The position numbers and the translations under genes were made by a program. DNA of 64,000 nucleotides from Bin5 sp965218625 (GTDB lineage: Bacteria; Chloroflexota; Anaerolineae; Caldilineales; Caldilineaceae): the NCBI GenBank assembly GCA_965218625.1, contig CBDCLG010000020.1:372001-436000 (forward strand). Direction: 5' to 3'. A model generated the notes under the pieces. That model saw only the letters and a program-made list of their open reading frames with translations. It did no database searches and was not told the origin of the DNA. Below are positions 35,773 to 44,388 of this stretch, piece by piece (positions within the stretch are counted from its first letter, which is position 1; every line of letters begins with the position of its first letter).

Positions 35773-36672
35773 CTAATCCCGCTCCCTCGGATCGAGTGCA
35801 TCGCGCAGGCCGTCGCCCAAAACGTTGAACGCCAGCACAGTGATGACGATCATCAGGCCGGGAAAAAACGAAATATGGGGATAGCGCAAAATCGAGTCCC
35901 TGCCATCGGCCAATGTGCGCCCCCAGGACGGCTCCGGCGGACGGATGCCAAGGCCGAGGAAGGAGAGCGCCGACTCCAAAATAATGATGCCCCCGATGCC
36001 CAGCGTAGCCAAAACGATTACCGGCCCCATCACATTGGGCAGCAGATGCCGCCAGATGATGCGCCAGTCGCGCACGCCGACCGACCGCGCCGCGGTGACA
36101 AAATCGGTCGCCTTGAGCGACATCACATCGGCCCGCACCACGCGGGCAAAACGCGCCCAACCGGTCACGCCGATAACGAGAATCGTCGTGGATAGGCTCG
36201 GCCCAAGCACCGCGGCCAGCACAACCAGCAGCGCGATAATGGGAAAGGCCATCAGGGTGTCGATCACTCTTGAAATCAGCATGTCGGCCCAGCTGCCGAA
36301 AAAGCCGGCCACTGCGCCCACCACCACGCCAATCGAAACCGCGATGCCGGTCGCGATCAGCCCCACCAGCAGCGCGACACGCGTGCCGAAAATCACCCGG
36401 CTGAGCAGGTCTCTCCCCAGATGATCGAAGCCGAATGGATGGGCGGCGGTGGGACTGCCCCCGCGCATCCCTCTGAAAACATCTTGAATGGGATCGTACG
36501 GCGAAAACAGGGGCGCGAAGACCGCCAATAGCACCAGCAGCAGGATTACAGTCAGCCCGCCGACTGCGATCCGGTTGGCGCGAAAGCGCCGCCACGCCTG
36601 GCTCCACTCGGAGCGGCGCGCCGTCTCGGCGATTAACGGGGCGTTTTCCTCGGCAGCTGATGTGGGCGTCAT
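35773..36672 (-). CDS. Peptide-type ABC transporter permease (DppC/OppC-like)
   Basis: Membrane subunit of a dipeptide/oligopeptide-type importer, 299 residues, six membrane segments. The N-terminal OppC_N segment reads FAPLFSPYDPIQDVFRG then HPFGFDHLGRDLLSRVIFG. The EAA loop that contacts the ATPase is DFVTAARSVGVRDWRIIWRH. The C-terminal end PREPSW-like block appears as RPPEPSWGRTLADGRD. It starts 23 bases after the DppB-like gene. No ATPase gene belongs to this cluster. Confidence 0.93.
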   Translation of the reverse strand: MTPTSAAEENAPLIAETARRSEWSQAWRRFRANRIAVGGLTVILLLVLLAVFAPLFSPYDPIQDVFRGMRGGSPTAAHPFGFDHLGRDLLSRVIFGTRVALLVGLIATGIAVSIGVVVGAVAGFFGSWADMLISRVIDTLMAFPIIALLVVLAAVLGPSLSTTILVIGVTGWARFARVVRADVMSLKATDFVTAARSVGVRDWRIIWRHLLPNVMGPVIVLATLGIGGIIILESALSFLGLGIRPPEPSWGRTLADGRDSILRYPHISFFPGLMIVITVLAFNVLGDGLRDALDPRERD

Positions 36673-36695
36673 CTGTGGTATCGCGTCAGTTCCAA

Positions 36696-37658
36696 CTATC
36701 CGATACGAATGCGAGGATCAATGATCGCGTAGGTCAGGTCGGTCAGCAAGTTTACCGCCACCACCAGAATGGCCAGAACGACGACCAACGACTGCACAAC
36801 CTGGTAGTCGAGGCGGAAGACCGAATCGGTGAAGAGGCGGCCAATGCCCGGCAACGCAAATACCGTCTCCACAACGATTGTGCCGCTCAGAATGAATGCG
36901 ATGCGAAAGCCAATCACCGTCACCACCGGCAGCAGCGCGTTTCGCACCGCGTGGCGGACCAGCACCGTCCTGTTCGGCAGGCCCTTGGCGTAGGCCGTGC
37001 GTACATAGTCCTGCCCGAGCACCTCGAGTGTCGACGCGCGCATGACACGCGTCAACACGGCCATCTGCTCCGTCGTCAGCACCAGCACCGGCAGGATGTA
37101 GCCTTGCCACGAACGCAGTCCGAATGGGGGAACGCGGCCGACCAGCGGCAGCTCGCCGAACCAGCGCGGCACGTAGAGCGCGAACAGCACGATCAGCATC
37201 AATCCCAGCCAGAAGTTGGGCAGCGCCACGCCCAGCGTCGAACCGACCGCAGTGCTGTAGTCGAACGGCGAGTTTCGCCGCACCCCGGCGACGATGCCGG
37301 CCGGAATCGCCACCGCCAGCGCCAGCGCCAGTGAAATGACATTCAGCCTTGCCGTCACCGGAATCGCCTCGAAGATCATCTGCCGCACGGGAATGCCCGT
37401 CCTGATCAGAGATTCGCCGAAATCACCCCGCAGCAGATTCCAGCCCCAGAGCAGATACTGCTCGTGATACGGCCGGTCCAACCCCCAGCGCTTGCGGATC
37501 CCTTCCATCTGCTCCTGGCTGATGCGGATCTCACCTTCACCCAGCAGCAGATAGGCGGGGTCGCCCGGCATCAGGCGTATGACAATGAACGTGATCAGGC
37601 TGATCAGCACGATCACGACAAGGCCTTGGAGAATGCGGCGGGCAATGTAGGGAATCAT
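36696..37658 (-). CDS. Peptide-type ABC transporter permease (DppB/OppB-like)
   Basis: Partner permease of the same importer, about 320 residues. The N-terminus IPYIARRILQGLVVIVLISL followed by FIVIRLMPGDPAYLL is the classic DppB opening; the EAA loop is DYVRTAYAKGLPNRTVLVRH. The start is set at 37658; TTG at 37709 would add 17 residues ahead of the normal N-terminus. The binding-protein gene lies just upstream (82-base gap). Confidence 0.93.
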   Translation of the reverse strand: MIPYIARRILQGLVVIVLISLITFIVIRLMPGDPAYLLLGEGEIRISQEQMEGIRKRWGLDRPYHEQYLLWGWNLLRGDFGESLIRTGIPVRQMIFEAIPVTARLNVISLALALAVAIPAGIVAGVRRNSPFDYSTAVGSTLGVALPNFWLGLMLIVLFALYVPRWFGELPLVGRVPPFGLRSWQGYILPVLVLTTEQMAVLTRVMRASTLEVLGQDYVRTAYAKGLPNRTVLVRHAVRNALLPVVTVIGFRIAFILSGTIVVETVFALPGIGRLFTDSVFRLDYQVVQSLVVVLAILVVAVNLLTDLTYAIIDPRIRIG

Positions 37659-37740
37659 AATGCGGCGGCCTGAGGTTCGTGGAAAGTGGCCGGCAACCCC
37701 AATGACCAATGGTCACAGGCCGCCGGCCACTGCACTGCCG

Positions 37741-39393
37741 CTACTCCTCAATCCACCACTTATAGGCCTGCTGGTACATCCCACTGTTCTTGGGACTTTC
37801 CGGCAGCCCCTTAATGCGGCTATTGAAGACGTTCATCCACTCGTCGAACTGCAGGTTGAGGACCGGCTGCTCTTCGACGAAGATCTCCTGGATCTCGTGG
37901 TAGTAGGGCTCGCGCTCCTCGTAGGAGACCACTTTGAGACCTTCTTCGATCAGCTCGTCTACGCGGGCGTTGTTGAACTGGGCGAAATTGTTGCCGCCGG
38001 TCGAGTGCAGCGTACTGAACGGGTCCGGCTCGACCGCGTTGCCGTAGGTCCAATTGTAAAGCGAGGCGTCCATCGTGCCTTCGCGCATACCCTGGAGGAT
38101 GGTGGCGACCGGCGCCTCTTCCAGCAGCACGTCGATTCCGACGTCGGCGAACATCAGCTGCGCCAGTTCGGCGATAGGACGCCGCGCCTGGTCGCCGGTG
38201 ATCGTCGTGATCGTGAAGGAGAGCTTCTTACCGTCCTTCTCCCGGATGCCGTCGCTGCCGGCCGTCCATCCCGCGCCGTCCAGCAGCGCCATCGCCTCCT
38301 GCGGGTTGAAATCATACTGCTTCAGCCCTGTGTGATGATAGGGGCTGGCCGGCGTCAGGTTGGAGTGGGAGACCTGCGCCGCGCCGTTCCACAGATCGTC
38401 AATGATACGCTGGCGATCGAGCGCGTACATCATCGCCTGCCGCACCTCTTTCTCAGCCAGCTGCGGAATGCTGTTGTTGAGCGGGAAGTGCTTGATCGAG
38501 TTGGCCAGCGTGCGGAAATTAACGAAGCTCGGCTCCGATTCCAGGTACATGCTGTCCTCTACCAGCAAGGGCCACACGGCCGAGTCGGCCTCGCCTGTCT
38601 GGAGAGCGATCATACGCACCGACGGTTCCGGCACGATGTCTTCGCGCAGCACATCGATATTGGGCCGGCCGCGGAAATGGTCGTCGAAGGCCTCCAGCTC
38701 GGTAAACTCGGCAGGGCGCCACTCCTTCAACTTGTAAGGGCCGGTGCCGATCGGCGCGGTGCGGTAGGTATCTTCGCCCACCTCGGCGTGGTAGGCCGAC
38801 TGCAGAATCGGAACGGTTGCCCACGATGTAAGCGAGGCCGCGTTGACATCGTCCATGTTGACCTGGACAGTGTACTTGTCCGGGGCCTCGACCGAACCGA
38901 TGCCGGTGAACCTGCCGACGATAGGCGCGCCATTGTCGGGATTGCGGTAGTAATTGTAGGTATAGGCGACGTCATCCGCGGTCAGCTCGGCGCCGTCATG
39001 GAAGAGGACACCTTCATGCAGTTTGAACATGTAGGTGAGGCCGTCTTCGGAAACGTTGACCGACTCTGCCAGGACCAGTTCCGACTCGTTGTTCTCGTCC
39101 ACCGTCACGAGAGGATTGTGGATATTGATAATCATGACCCAGTGGACGGTGGGGCCTATGTCTGCCGGGCTGAGTCCGGCTACTTCCTGGTGGCCTACCC
39201 AGACCATTGTGCCGCCCTGTTTGGGGCCGCTCATTTCGGCTGCCGGCGCCTCGGCCGGCGCGTCATCCGGTGCAGCCTCTCCACTGTCCCCGGCGGGCGC
39301 TGCCGGTCCGCAGGCAACCAGCAGCGCAGCCGATCCGCTCAACGCCGAATAGCGCAGGAATTCTCGTCTGGTCATCGAATGCTTCGGTCTCAT
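37741..39393 (-). CDS. ABC transporter solute-binding lipoprotein, family 5, Tat signal
   Basis: Binding protein for the DppB/DppC-like permeases, 550 residues. The N-terminus has a twin-arginine motif (TRREFLRYSALSGSAALL) followed by a VACG lipobox, then a Pro/Ala/Glu-rich linker and the SBP_bac_5 domain, with YRTAPIGTGPYKLKEWRPA typical of the family. The start at ATG 39393 has AAGGAAAG eight bases upstream; a TTG 18 bases earlier is less likely. A strong promoter lies about 150 bases upstream. Acts at the outer face of the membrane; probable ligand a peptide or glycoside. Confidence 0.94.
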   Translation of the reverse strand: MRPKHSMTRREFLRYSALSGSAALLVACGPAAPAGDSGEAAPDDAPAEAPAAEMSGPKQGGTMVWVGHQEVAGLSPADIGPTVHWVMIINIHNPLVTVDENNESELVLAESVNVSEDGLTYMFKLHEGVLFHDGAELTADDVAYTYNYYRNPDNGAPIVGRFTGIGSVEAPDKYTVQVNMDDVNAASLTSWATVPILQSAYHAEVGEDTYRTAPIGTGPYKLKEWRPAEFTELEAFDDHFRGRPNIDVLREDIVPEPSVRMIALQTGEADSAVWPLLVEDSMYLESEPSFVNFRTLANSIKHFPLNNSIPQLAEKEVRQAMMYALDRQRIIDDLWNGAAQVSHSNLTPASPYHHTGLKQYDFNPQEAMALLDGAGWTAGSDGIREKDGKKLSFTITTITGDQARRPIAELAQLMFADVGIDVLLEEAPVATILQGMREGTMDASLYNWTYGNAVEPDPFSTLHSTGGNNFAQFNNARVDELIEEGLKVVSYEEREPYYHEIQEIFVEEQPVLNLQFDEWMNVFNSRIKGLPESPKNSGMYQQAYKWWIEE

Positions 39394-39541
39394 TTGCGAC
39401 TTTCCTTTCAAGGTTTAGAGGTTTTCAAACGAAGAAGCGCAGGCGCCACGCCCCGCAAACGACAACCGAAACGAATGCCTTGACGCCTCTTGTCAGCTCT
39501 GGCAAGGGGGACCGATTGGCCTGCCGAGTTGGACAGGGCTG

Positions 39542-39570
39542 AGTATAAGCAGAGAAGTGGTGACTGTCAA
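39542..39570 (-). promoter_or_regulatory. Sigma70-type promoter for peptide-type importer operon
   Basis: On the minus strand TTGACA (39570-39565), 17 bases, then TATACT (39547-39542). It points to the binding-protein gene start at 39393, leaving a leader of about 140 bases. The rest of the 39394-39785 gap shows no gene; it separates this operon from the divergent ATPase gene. Confidence 0.65.
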
Positions 39571-39785
39571 AAATTCTGACCGGATTCACTCTGCCTGCGA
39601 CAAATTGGCTTTCGGGCGCTGTCATCACTCTTTGCCAGCAGTGAATTCCTGCCTGAAGGTGGATGGCTGGCCCTTCGGATGTCCCAGAATGCCCAGTTGA
39701 ACAGATGGCAGATGCAGTGTGCAGCGTCTGTGTTAAAATGTCGATGAGTGATCAGCACAATCTTGACAGGATAAAAGGCACCGAG

Positions 39786-41006
39786 ATGTTGGGGGACGCG
39801 AGGTTCATTCGCACGCTCCGGCTCCAAAACCTGCTGTCCTTCGGCCCGGACTCGACGCCGATCGAGCTAGGCGCGCTGAATGTACTGATCGGTCCGAACG
39901 GATCGGGCAAGTCGAATGTGATTGAAGCTATCGATCTTTTGCACGCCACGTCGACTGACTTACTCTCCCCCATCCGTGCTGGAGGCGGTGTTAGAGAATG
40001 GCTGTGGAAGGGGGCTAAAGCATTGCCAGTTGCTGAAATGGAAGCAACGCTTACCTCTCCTGAAGGACAGGAGCCTTTGCGGCACAGGATTGCATTTTCC
40101 GCAGTTGCTCAACATTTCGAACTGACCGATGAAGGAATCGGAATCCAGCACAAAGAGTCAGTTTTGCTTAGTAGAGAGTTCGAGTTTTTCCACCAAATAA
40201 AGCGAACTTCTGAGATTTTTGTTCGCCTGACAGATGAGCAAGGAGTTTTGACTGGAACCGGCGTACATAGGCGGCTCGGATATGAGGAATTTGCACCTGA
40301 TCAGTCCGTGCTGTCACAGCGACGGGACCCCGTGCAGTATCCGGAGATTACATATTTGGGAGATAACTATAGGCAGTTCAGACTCTACCGCGATTGGGAT
40401 ACGGGGCGCAATTCACCGCTTCGCAATCCGCAGCCAGTTGATCAGCCCAACGACTTCCTGGTTGAAGATGCCAGCAACCTTGGCCTGGTTCTCAATTCTC
40501 TTGAACGCACGGGAGGCACAAAAGAAGCCCTGAATGAACATCTCTCCAAGTTCTATGACAAATACAAGGACTTTTCGGTCTCGGTCGAAGGGGGGACAGT
40601 GCAACTCTTTTTGCGCGAAGAGGGCCTGCACGACTGGGTTCCCGCCCCACGCCTGTCCGACGGCACTTTTCGATTTCTTTGCTTGGCTTCCGTCCTCTGT
40701 CATCCCTCCACACCGCCGTTGATTTGCATCGAAGAGCCAGAGTTGGGATTGCATCCCGACATCCTGCCGCTTGTTGCAGAAATGCTGATTGAAGCATCGC
40801 AACGAACACAGATCATCGTGACAACGCACTCTGACATTCTGGTCGATGCGCTGTCTCATATTCCTGAAGCTGTGCTCGTCTGCGAGAAAGAGAGCAACGC
40901 GTCTACGGTGCGACGACTGGAACAGGATAGACTACGCAAATGGCTCAAGGAATACTCTTTGGGAGATCTGTGGCTCAGGGGCCAACTTGGGGGCAACCGA
41001 TGGTGA
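39786..41006 (+). CDS. AAA ATPase, RecF/OLD-like (AAA_21), of candidate defence pair
   Basis: A 406-residue ABC-type ATPase related to RecF, OLD and COG4637 proteins. Walker A is GPNGSGKSNVIEAIDLLHA, the signature is RLSDGTFRFLCLASVL, Walker B is LICIEEPELGLHPD and the switch histidine lies in IIVTTHSDILVDAL. The middle insertion is unlike SMC coiled coils. The start is ATG 39786 (MLGDARFIRTLRLQN), preceded by AAAAGG. The DUF4276 gene starts within its last codons (7-base overlap). The gene is AT-rich: one 60-base line I counted is 38% GC. Likely horizontally acquired. Confidence 0.88.
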   Translation: MLGDARFIRTLRLQNLLSFGPDSTPIELGALNVLIGPNGSGKSNVIEAIDLLHATSTDLLSPIRAGGGVREWLWKGAKALPVAEMEATLTSPEGQEPLRHRIAFSAVAQHFELTDEGIGIQHKESVLLSREFEFFHQIKRTSEIFVRLTDEQGVLTGTGVHRRLGYEEFAPDQSVLSQRRDPVQYPEITYLGDNYRQFRLYRDWDTGRNSPLRNPQPVDQPNDFLVEDASNLGLVLNSLERTGGTKEALNEHLSKFYDKYKDFSVSVEGGTVQLFLREEGLHDWVPAPRLSDGTFRFLCLASVLCHPSTPPLICIEEPELGLHPDILPLVAEMLIEASQRTQIIVTTHSDILVDALSHIPEAVLVCEKESNASTVRRLEQDRLRKWLKEYSLGDLWLRGQLGGNRW

Positions 41007-41614
41007 GTGTGTCCGTCTATGTTGAGGGCGGCGGCCCCGGCAAAAACTGGAGGATCAAGTGCCGTCAGGGTTTTCGCGGATTCTTCGAAAAGGCTGGCTT
41101 GGCCGGCCACATGCCCAGGGTGTATCCATGTGGAAGCCGGGACAACACATTGAAAGATTTCCGTGTCGCTCAAATTGAGACGAACTCCGACGAAATTCCT
41201 CTGCTGCTGGTCGATAGCGAGGCTCCTGCCTCGTCAGAACGGAGTCCCTGGCAGCATCTCCGCAACCGCGACCGCTGGGGACGCCCCGAGGGCGCCCGCG
41301 ACGAACAGGCGCATCTGTTGGTGCAGTGCATGGAATCCTGGTTCCTGGCAGATGTGTCGGCATTGGAATCCTTCTTCGGGGCCGGATTCAGACGCGCCTC
41401 TCTATCCCGACGAGATGATATCGAAGAAATCCCAAAAGGCGACGTCTTCAACCAGCTGTATTCTGCAAGCAGGGGCAGCAAGAAGGGCGCTTACGACAAG
41501 AGCTTACATTCCTTCGATATTCTGGGACAGATCAATCCTTCCCAAGTGACTGAGCGCTCCTGGTTCGCGAAGCGGCTTCTTGAAACCCTAAAGTTCCACC
41601 TTATTCCCACGTAG
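41000..41614 (+). CDS. DUF4276 protein (TOPRIM-like?) partner of AAA ATPase
   Basis: A 204-residue protein. The N-terminus VSVSVYVEGGGPGKNWR and the later IPLLLVDSEAP carry a Glu and an Asp-x-Glu at spacings reminiscent of TOPRIM nucleases (as in OLD and RloB-type proteins); this is my inference. HLLVQCMESWFLADVSAL is the conserved DUF4276 block. ATG 41000 lies inside the ATPase stop region, so translation is coupled. Pairs of AAA ATPase and small TOPRIM-like protein form defence systems such as PARIS and AbiL, which makes an effector role plausible. Confidence 0.8.
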   Translation: MVSVSVYVEGGGPGKNWRIKCRQGFRGFFEKAGLAGHMPRVYPCGSRDNTLKDFRVAQIETNSDEIPLLLVDSEAPASSERSPWQHLRNRDRWGRPEGARDEQAHLLVQCMESWFLADVSALESFFGAGFRRASLSRRDDIEEIPKGDVFNQLYSASRGSKKGAYDKSLHSFDILGQINPSQVTERSWFAKRLLETLKFHLIPT

Positions 41615-41661
41615 TCGAAAATGGATTGTCCGCCCACAATGACTATGCGAAGGCTAGAGCC

Positions 41662-43008
41662 ATGAACAACACACAGACCGTAACCGTCCCCGCACGCGCC
41701 TGGTTCGGCGACGACGACCGCACGCTCACATTCCCCGCCGGCTGGAAACTCCACATTTGCGCCAGCCAGGGCGCGCCCCCGCTCGATTCGACCCAAATCG
41801 CAGCCGCGTTCGACAATCCGATCGGCGCGCCGCGCATCCGCGACGCCGCCAGAGGACGCGCCAGCGCCGCAATTGTCGTTGATGACCTGGGTCGGCCCAC
41901 GCCTGCGGCAGAGATCTTACCCTACGTTTTGGAAGAGCTGGCCGCGGCCGGCGTGCCCAAATCGGAGACGGCGATCGTCGTCGGCTGCGGCTCGCACCGC
42001 CCGCTGACCGAAGAGGAGATCGCCTTGAAGGTGGGCGCGGAAGTTGCCGCCTCCTATGCCGCGACCTCGCACAACTTCATGGCCGGAGACCTGGTCGGCT
42101 ACGGCAGCCTGGAGGACGGCACGCCCGTCTATATCAATAGAATCGTGGCCGAAGCCGAGTTCAAAATCTGTGTCGGCGGCATCTATCCCCATGGCGCCGT
42201 CGGATTCGGCGGCGGCGCCAAGCTGATCCTGCCCGGCGTCTCCGGTTTCGCCACCATTCATCACTTCCACAGTTTCTCGGCCAGCCGGGGTCATGGCAAC
42301 ATCGAGAGGAAAAGACCGGAGCAGGGGGAAGCGGGCGACGCGACGCTCATTGACGGCGGCATTCGCGATCACCGCGACGTATCCGAGGGCGTGGCGCGCC
42401 GTATCGGGCTGGACATGGTTGCCAACTGCGTGCTGACCGACCGCAGGCAGATGGCGGGGCTATTTGTGGGCGACTTCGTCAAAGCCCACCGGGCCGGCGC
42501 CCGCTTCGCGCAGCGCGTCTACGCCACGCACATCCCGAACAGGCTGCGCCAGGAGGCCGACCTGCTGGTCTGCAACGCCTATCCGTTGGACGCGGACCCG
42601 ATTCAGGGCGACAAATCGCTCTGGGCCGCTACCTATTTTGAGCGGGAGCCCTACAAGGTTGTTCTCAACGCGGCCAGCGACGGCATCCTCTACCACGGCG
42701 CCGGCCAGCAGCTGCCATGGTCGCTTTACCTGAAGCGCAGAGCCGCAAACGGAGCGACGCCCGACCCGGCTGCGGTACTCGACGGTTCCGGCAGGCTGTT
42801 GATTCTCTCTGAGGAGTTCGAGGCCGCGGAATTTGCGAGGCGCCACGAAGACGATATACTCTTCCGCAACTGGGAGTCGATTATCGATCAGCTGGCGGCC
42901 AAACTGCCCGCGGACGCGACCGTCGCCGTCTTTCCCAACGCCTCTATCCAACTCCTCGCTCGAGAAGAGCCAGTCGCTGTTGGCAGTACGGCAGTGGCCA
43001 GTGCGTAG
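41662..43008 (+). CDS. LarA-like racemase (DUF2088 domain)
   Basis: Homologue of nickel-pincer lactate racemase, 448 residues. Conserved points: VVDDLGRPTPAAEILPYVL, H112 in GCGSHRPLTEEE, H177 in GIYPHGAVGFGG, K187 in GGGAKLILPGVSG and H200. These match the LarA active-site His residues and the lysine that bonds the nickel-pincer cofactor. It may racemise a 2-hydroxy acid, perhaps a sugar acid. ATG 41662 is preceded by GAAGG. The last residues (VAVGSTAVASA) are encoded by the start of a repeat tract. No larB, larC or larE gene is in the window. Confidence 0.88.
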   Translation: MNNTQTVTVPARAWFGDDDRTLTFPAGWKLHICASQGAPPLDSTQIAAAFDNPIGAPRIRDAARGRASAAIVVDDLGRPTPAAEILPYVLEELAAAGVPKSETAIVVGCGSHRPLTEEEIALKVGAEVAASYAATSHNFMAGDLVGYGSLEDGTPVYINRIVAEAEFKICVGGIYPHGAVGFGGGAKLILPGVSGFATIHHFHSFSASRGHGNIERKRPEQGEAGDATLIDGGIRDHRDVSEGVARRIGLDMVANCVLTDRRQMAGLFVGDFVKAHRAGARFAQRVYATHIPNRLRQEADLLVCNAYPLDADPIQGDKSLWAATYFEREPYKVVLNAASDGILYHGAGQQLPWSLYLKRRAANGATPDPAAVLDGSGRLLILSEEFEAAEFARRHEDDILFRNWESIIDQLAAKLPADATVAVFPNASIQLLAREEPVAVGSTAVASA

Positions 43009-43063
43009 AGGTCAGTGGCCGGTGGTCGGTGGCCGGTGGTCAGTGGTCGGTGGTCAGTGAATG
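43009..43063. repeat. Imperfect heptamer tandem repeat (GGTCAGT/GGTCGGT/GGCCGGT)
   Basis: About eight consecutive 7-base units varying between GGTCAGT, GGTCGGT, GGCCGGT and GGTCAGT follow the LarA-like stop codon, and related units (GGCAGT, GGCCAGT) reach into the last codons. The tract lies between convergent genes. No function is visible; it looks like a slippage-prone simple repeat. Confidence 0.65.
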
Positions 43064-43136
43064 GTGGCGCGCGTGAATTGTTAGCGGCCCAGCATCAGCG
43101 CCCAAGAGGGACGGCTATCACGCCATCCGACCGGCC

Positions 43137-44033
43137 TCAAGATGGATTGAAGTACTTGTCGAGGTAATGCTGGATACGTTCTCGCATGAAAGTTGAGGAC
43201 GCAACCGCGCGGTCGGGCAGATAGGCAAAGACCTGGCTGGTCATGATGCCGTCAAAGCCAACTTCGGCCAGGGTCTTGAAGAAGAGGTCCCAGTCGATTT
43301 CGCCCTCACCGATGTCGAGATGCTGATGGATGCGCGTGGTTGAGCCGGGCGGGTTCATCACGTAACGCCAGCCCGCCTTGTGGTTGAAGGTATCAGCCAC
43401 GTGGACGTGGGCCAGCACCGGCGCGGCGTAGCGGATCATCGCCGCCATGTCGTCGCCCAGATAGTAGGTGTGCGGCGCGCAGTAGAGGTATTTCACCATC
43501 GGCGAACCGATGGCCTGGATTATGTCCACGGCCAGGTTGTTGTCCTCGATGAAGTCGTCGGGATGCGCTTCCAAATGAAGCGGCAACCCTTCCCGCTCGA
43601 AGATCGGAACCAGCTCCTCCATCGACTTCCAGAAAGCGGTCTCGCACTCCTCGGCCATCTCCGGCCCGACGCGAAAATTGGACCGCTCCGGCGAAGGCCC
43701 GCGGTCCAGGATCGAGTTCACCGTCTGGCAATCCAGCTCCACCGCAATTTCAATCGCCCGCTTCCAGTAGCGAACGGCCGCCTCGCGCTCGTCTTCCAAT
43801 GGACTGGCCCAGCGGTAGGTAATCAGCATCGACGCCAGCTCGACGCCGGCGTCGCGCAGCGCCTCCTTAAACTCACGGATGCGGTTGGCATTGGCGCGCG
43901 GCGGGTGATATTCGGGTATGAATTCGTCGCGCGAACAGAGCTCGAGATACTCATACCCCAGTTTGGCCGCCATGTACGGAATTTCCGGCAAGGAGAGATC
44001 GGAATGTACGAGAGGGTCCAATGTGATCTTCAT
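43137..44033 (-). CDS. Sugar phosphate isomerase/epimerase (TIM barrel)
   Basis: Xylose-isomerase-like TIM-barrel protein, 298 residues, beginning MKITLDPLVHSDLSLPEIPY. Possible metal ligands occur in LPLHLEAHPDDFIEDNN, KYLYCAPHTYYLGDD and VLAHVHVADTFNH. ATG at 44033 is used, with GAGG upstream; the longer frame to 44099 runs into the dehydrogenase end. It lies downstream of the frameshifted zinc dehydrogenase on the same strand, a usual pairing in sugar catabolism. Confidence 0.88.
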   Translation of the reverse strand: MKITLDPLVHSDLSLPEIPYMAAKLGYEYLELCSRDEFIPEYHPPRANANRIREFKEALRDAGVELASMLITYRWASPLEDEREAAVRYWKRAIEIAVELDCQTVNSILDRGPSPERSNFRVGPEMAEECETAFWKSMEELVPIFEREGLPLHLEAHPDDFIEDNNLAVDIIQAIGSPMVKYLYCAPHTYYLGDDMAAMIRYAAPVLAHVHVADTFNHKAGWRYVMNPPGSTTRIHQHLDIGEGEIDWDLFFKTLAEVGFDGIMTSQVFAYLPDRAVASSTFMRERIQHYLDKYFNPS

Positions 44034-44088
44034 CTGCTCTACCTCTTTTCGATGCTCTTTCAATGTAACGAATTCGGGACGGCCCGCG

Positions 44089-44388
44089 CTACGGCACAAT
44101 CATTATCTTACTGGAATCAGCCTGGCCGGCGCCGAGTTTGAGCGCCTGGCTGACCTGATCGAGGGGGAAACGGTGGGTGATCACCTTGGAGAAATCGACC
44201 ACACGGCGCGACATCAATTCAAGAGGCTTGGCGAAGACGAAGCCACTCCCGTCTGAACCGGCCATGGTCGCTTCTTTGAAGACGAATTTGTCCAGTTCAA
44301 GCGGCACCTTGGTTTTCGCCCTGATGCCGATGAGAACGATGCGCCCGCGGAAGGCGACAACATCCAGCGTTGCCGCATCGCGCGGCAT
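44089..44388 (-). CDS. Zinc-type alcohol dehydrogenase, C-terminal fragment (frameshifted)
   Basis: The 99-residue frame begins inside the cofactor domain (RDAATLDVVAFRGRIVLIGI) and ends with the normal MDR tail (ITHRFPLDQVSQALKLGA). It continues the protein encoded at 44297..45121 after a one-base frame change near 44385-44410, where the upstream frame leaves VVECSGN. Not a separate gene. Confidence 0.8.
   Translation of the reverse strand: MPRDAATLDVVAFRGRIVLIGIRAKTKVPLELDKFVFKEATMAGSDGSGFVFAKPLELMSRRVVDFSKVITHRFPLDQVSQALKLGAGQADSSKIMIVP

Noticed and set aside
35543..36607. One 354-codon gene covering the antitoxin-like end
   Set aside because: Most of it is antisense-free but out of frame with the OppC-like permease it overlaps, and it is arginine-rich shadow sequence; only the last 70 codons, with their own ATG and GAGG, look real.
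37660..39483. Plus-strand frame of 607 codons opposite the Tat-signal binding protein
   Set aside because: Antisense to a full SBP_bac_5 gene; no domain or ribosome-binding site.
43009..43063. CRISPR-like repeats
   Set aside because: Units are 7 bases long, contiguous and without spacers, and no cas gene is present.
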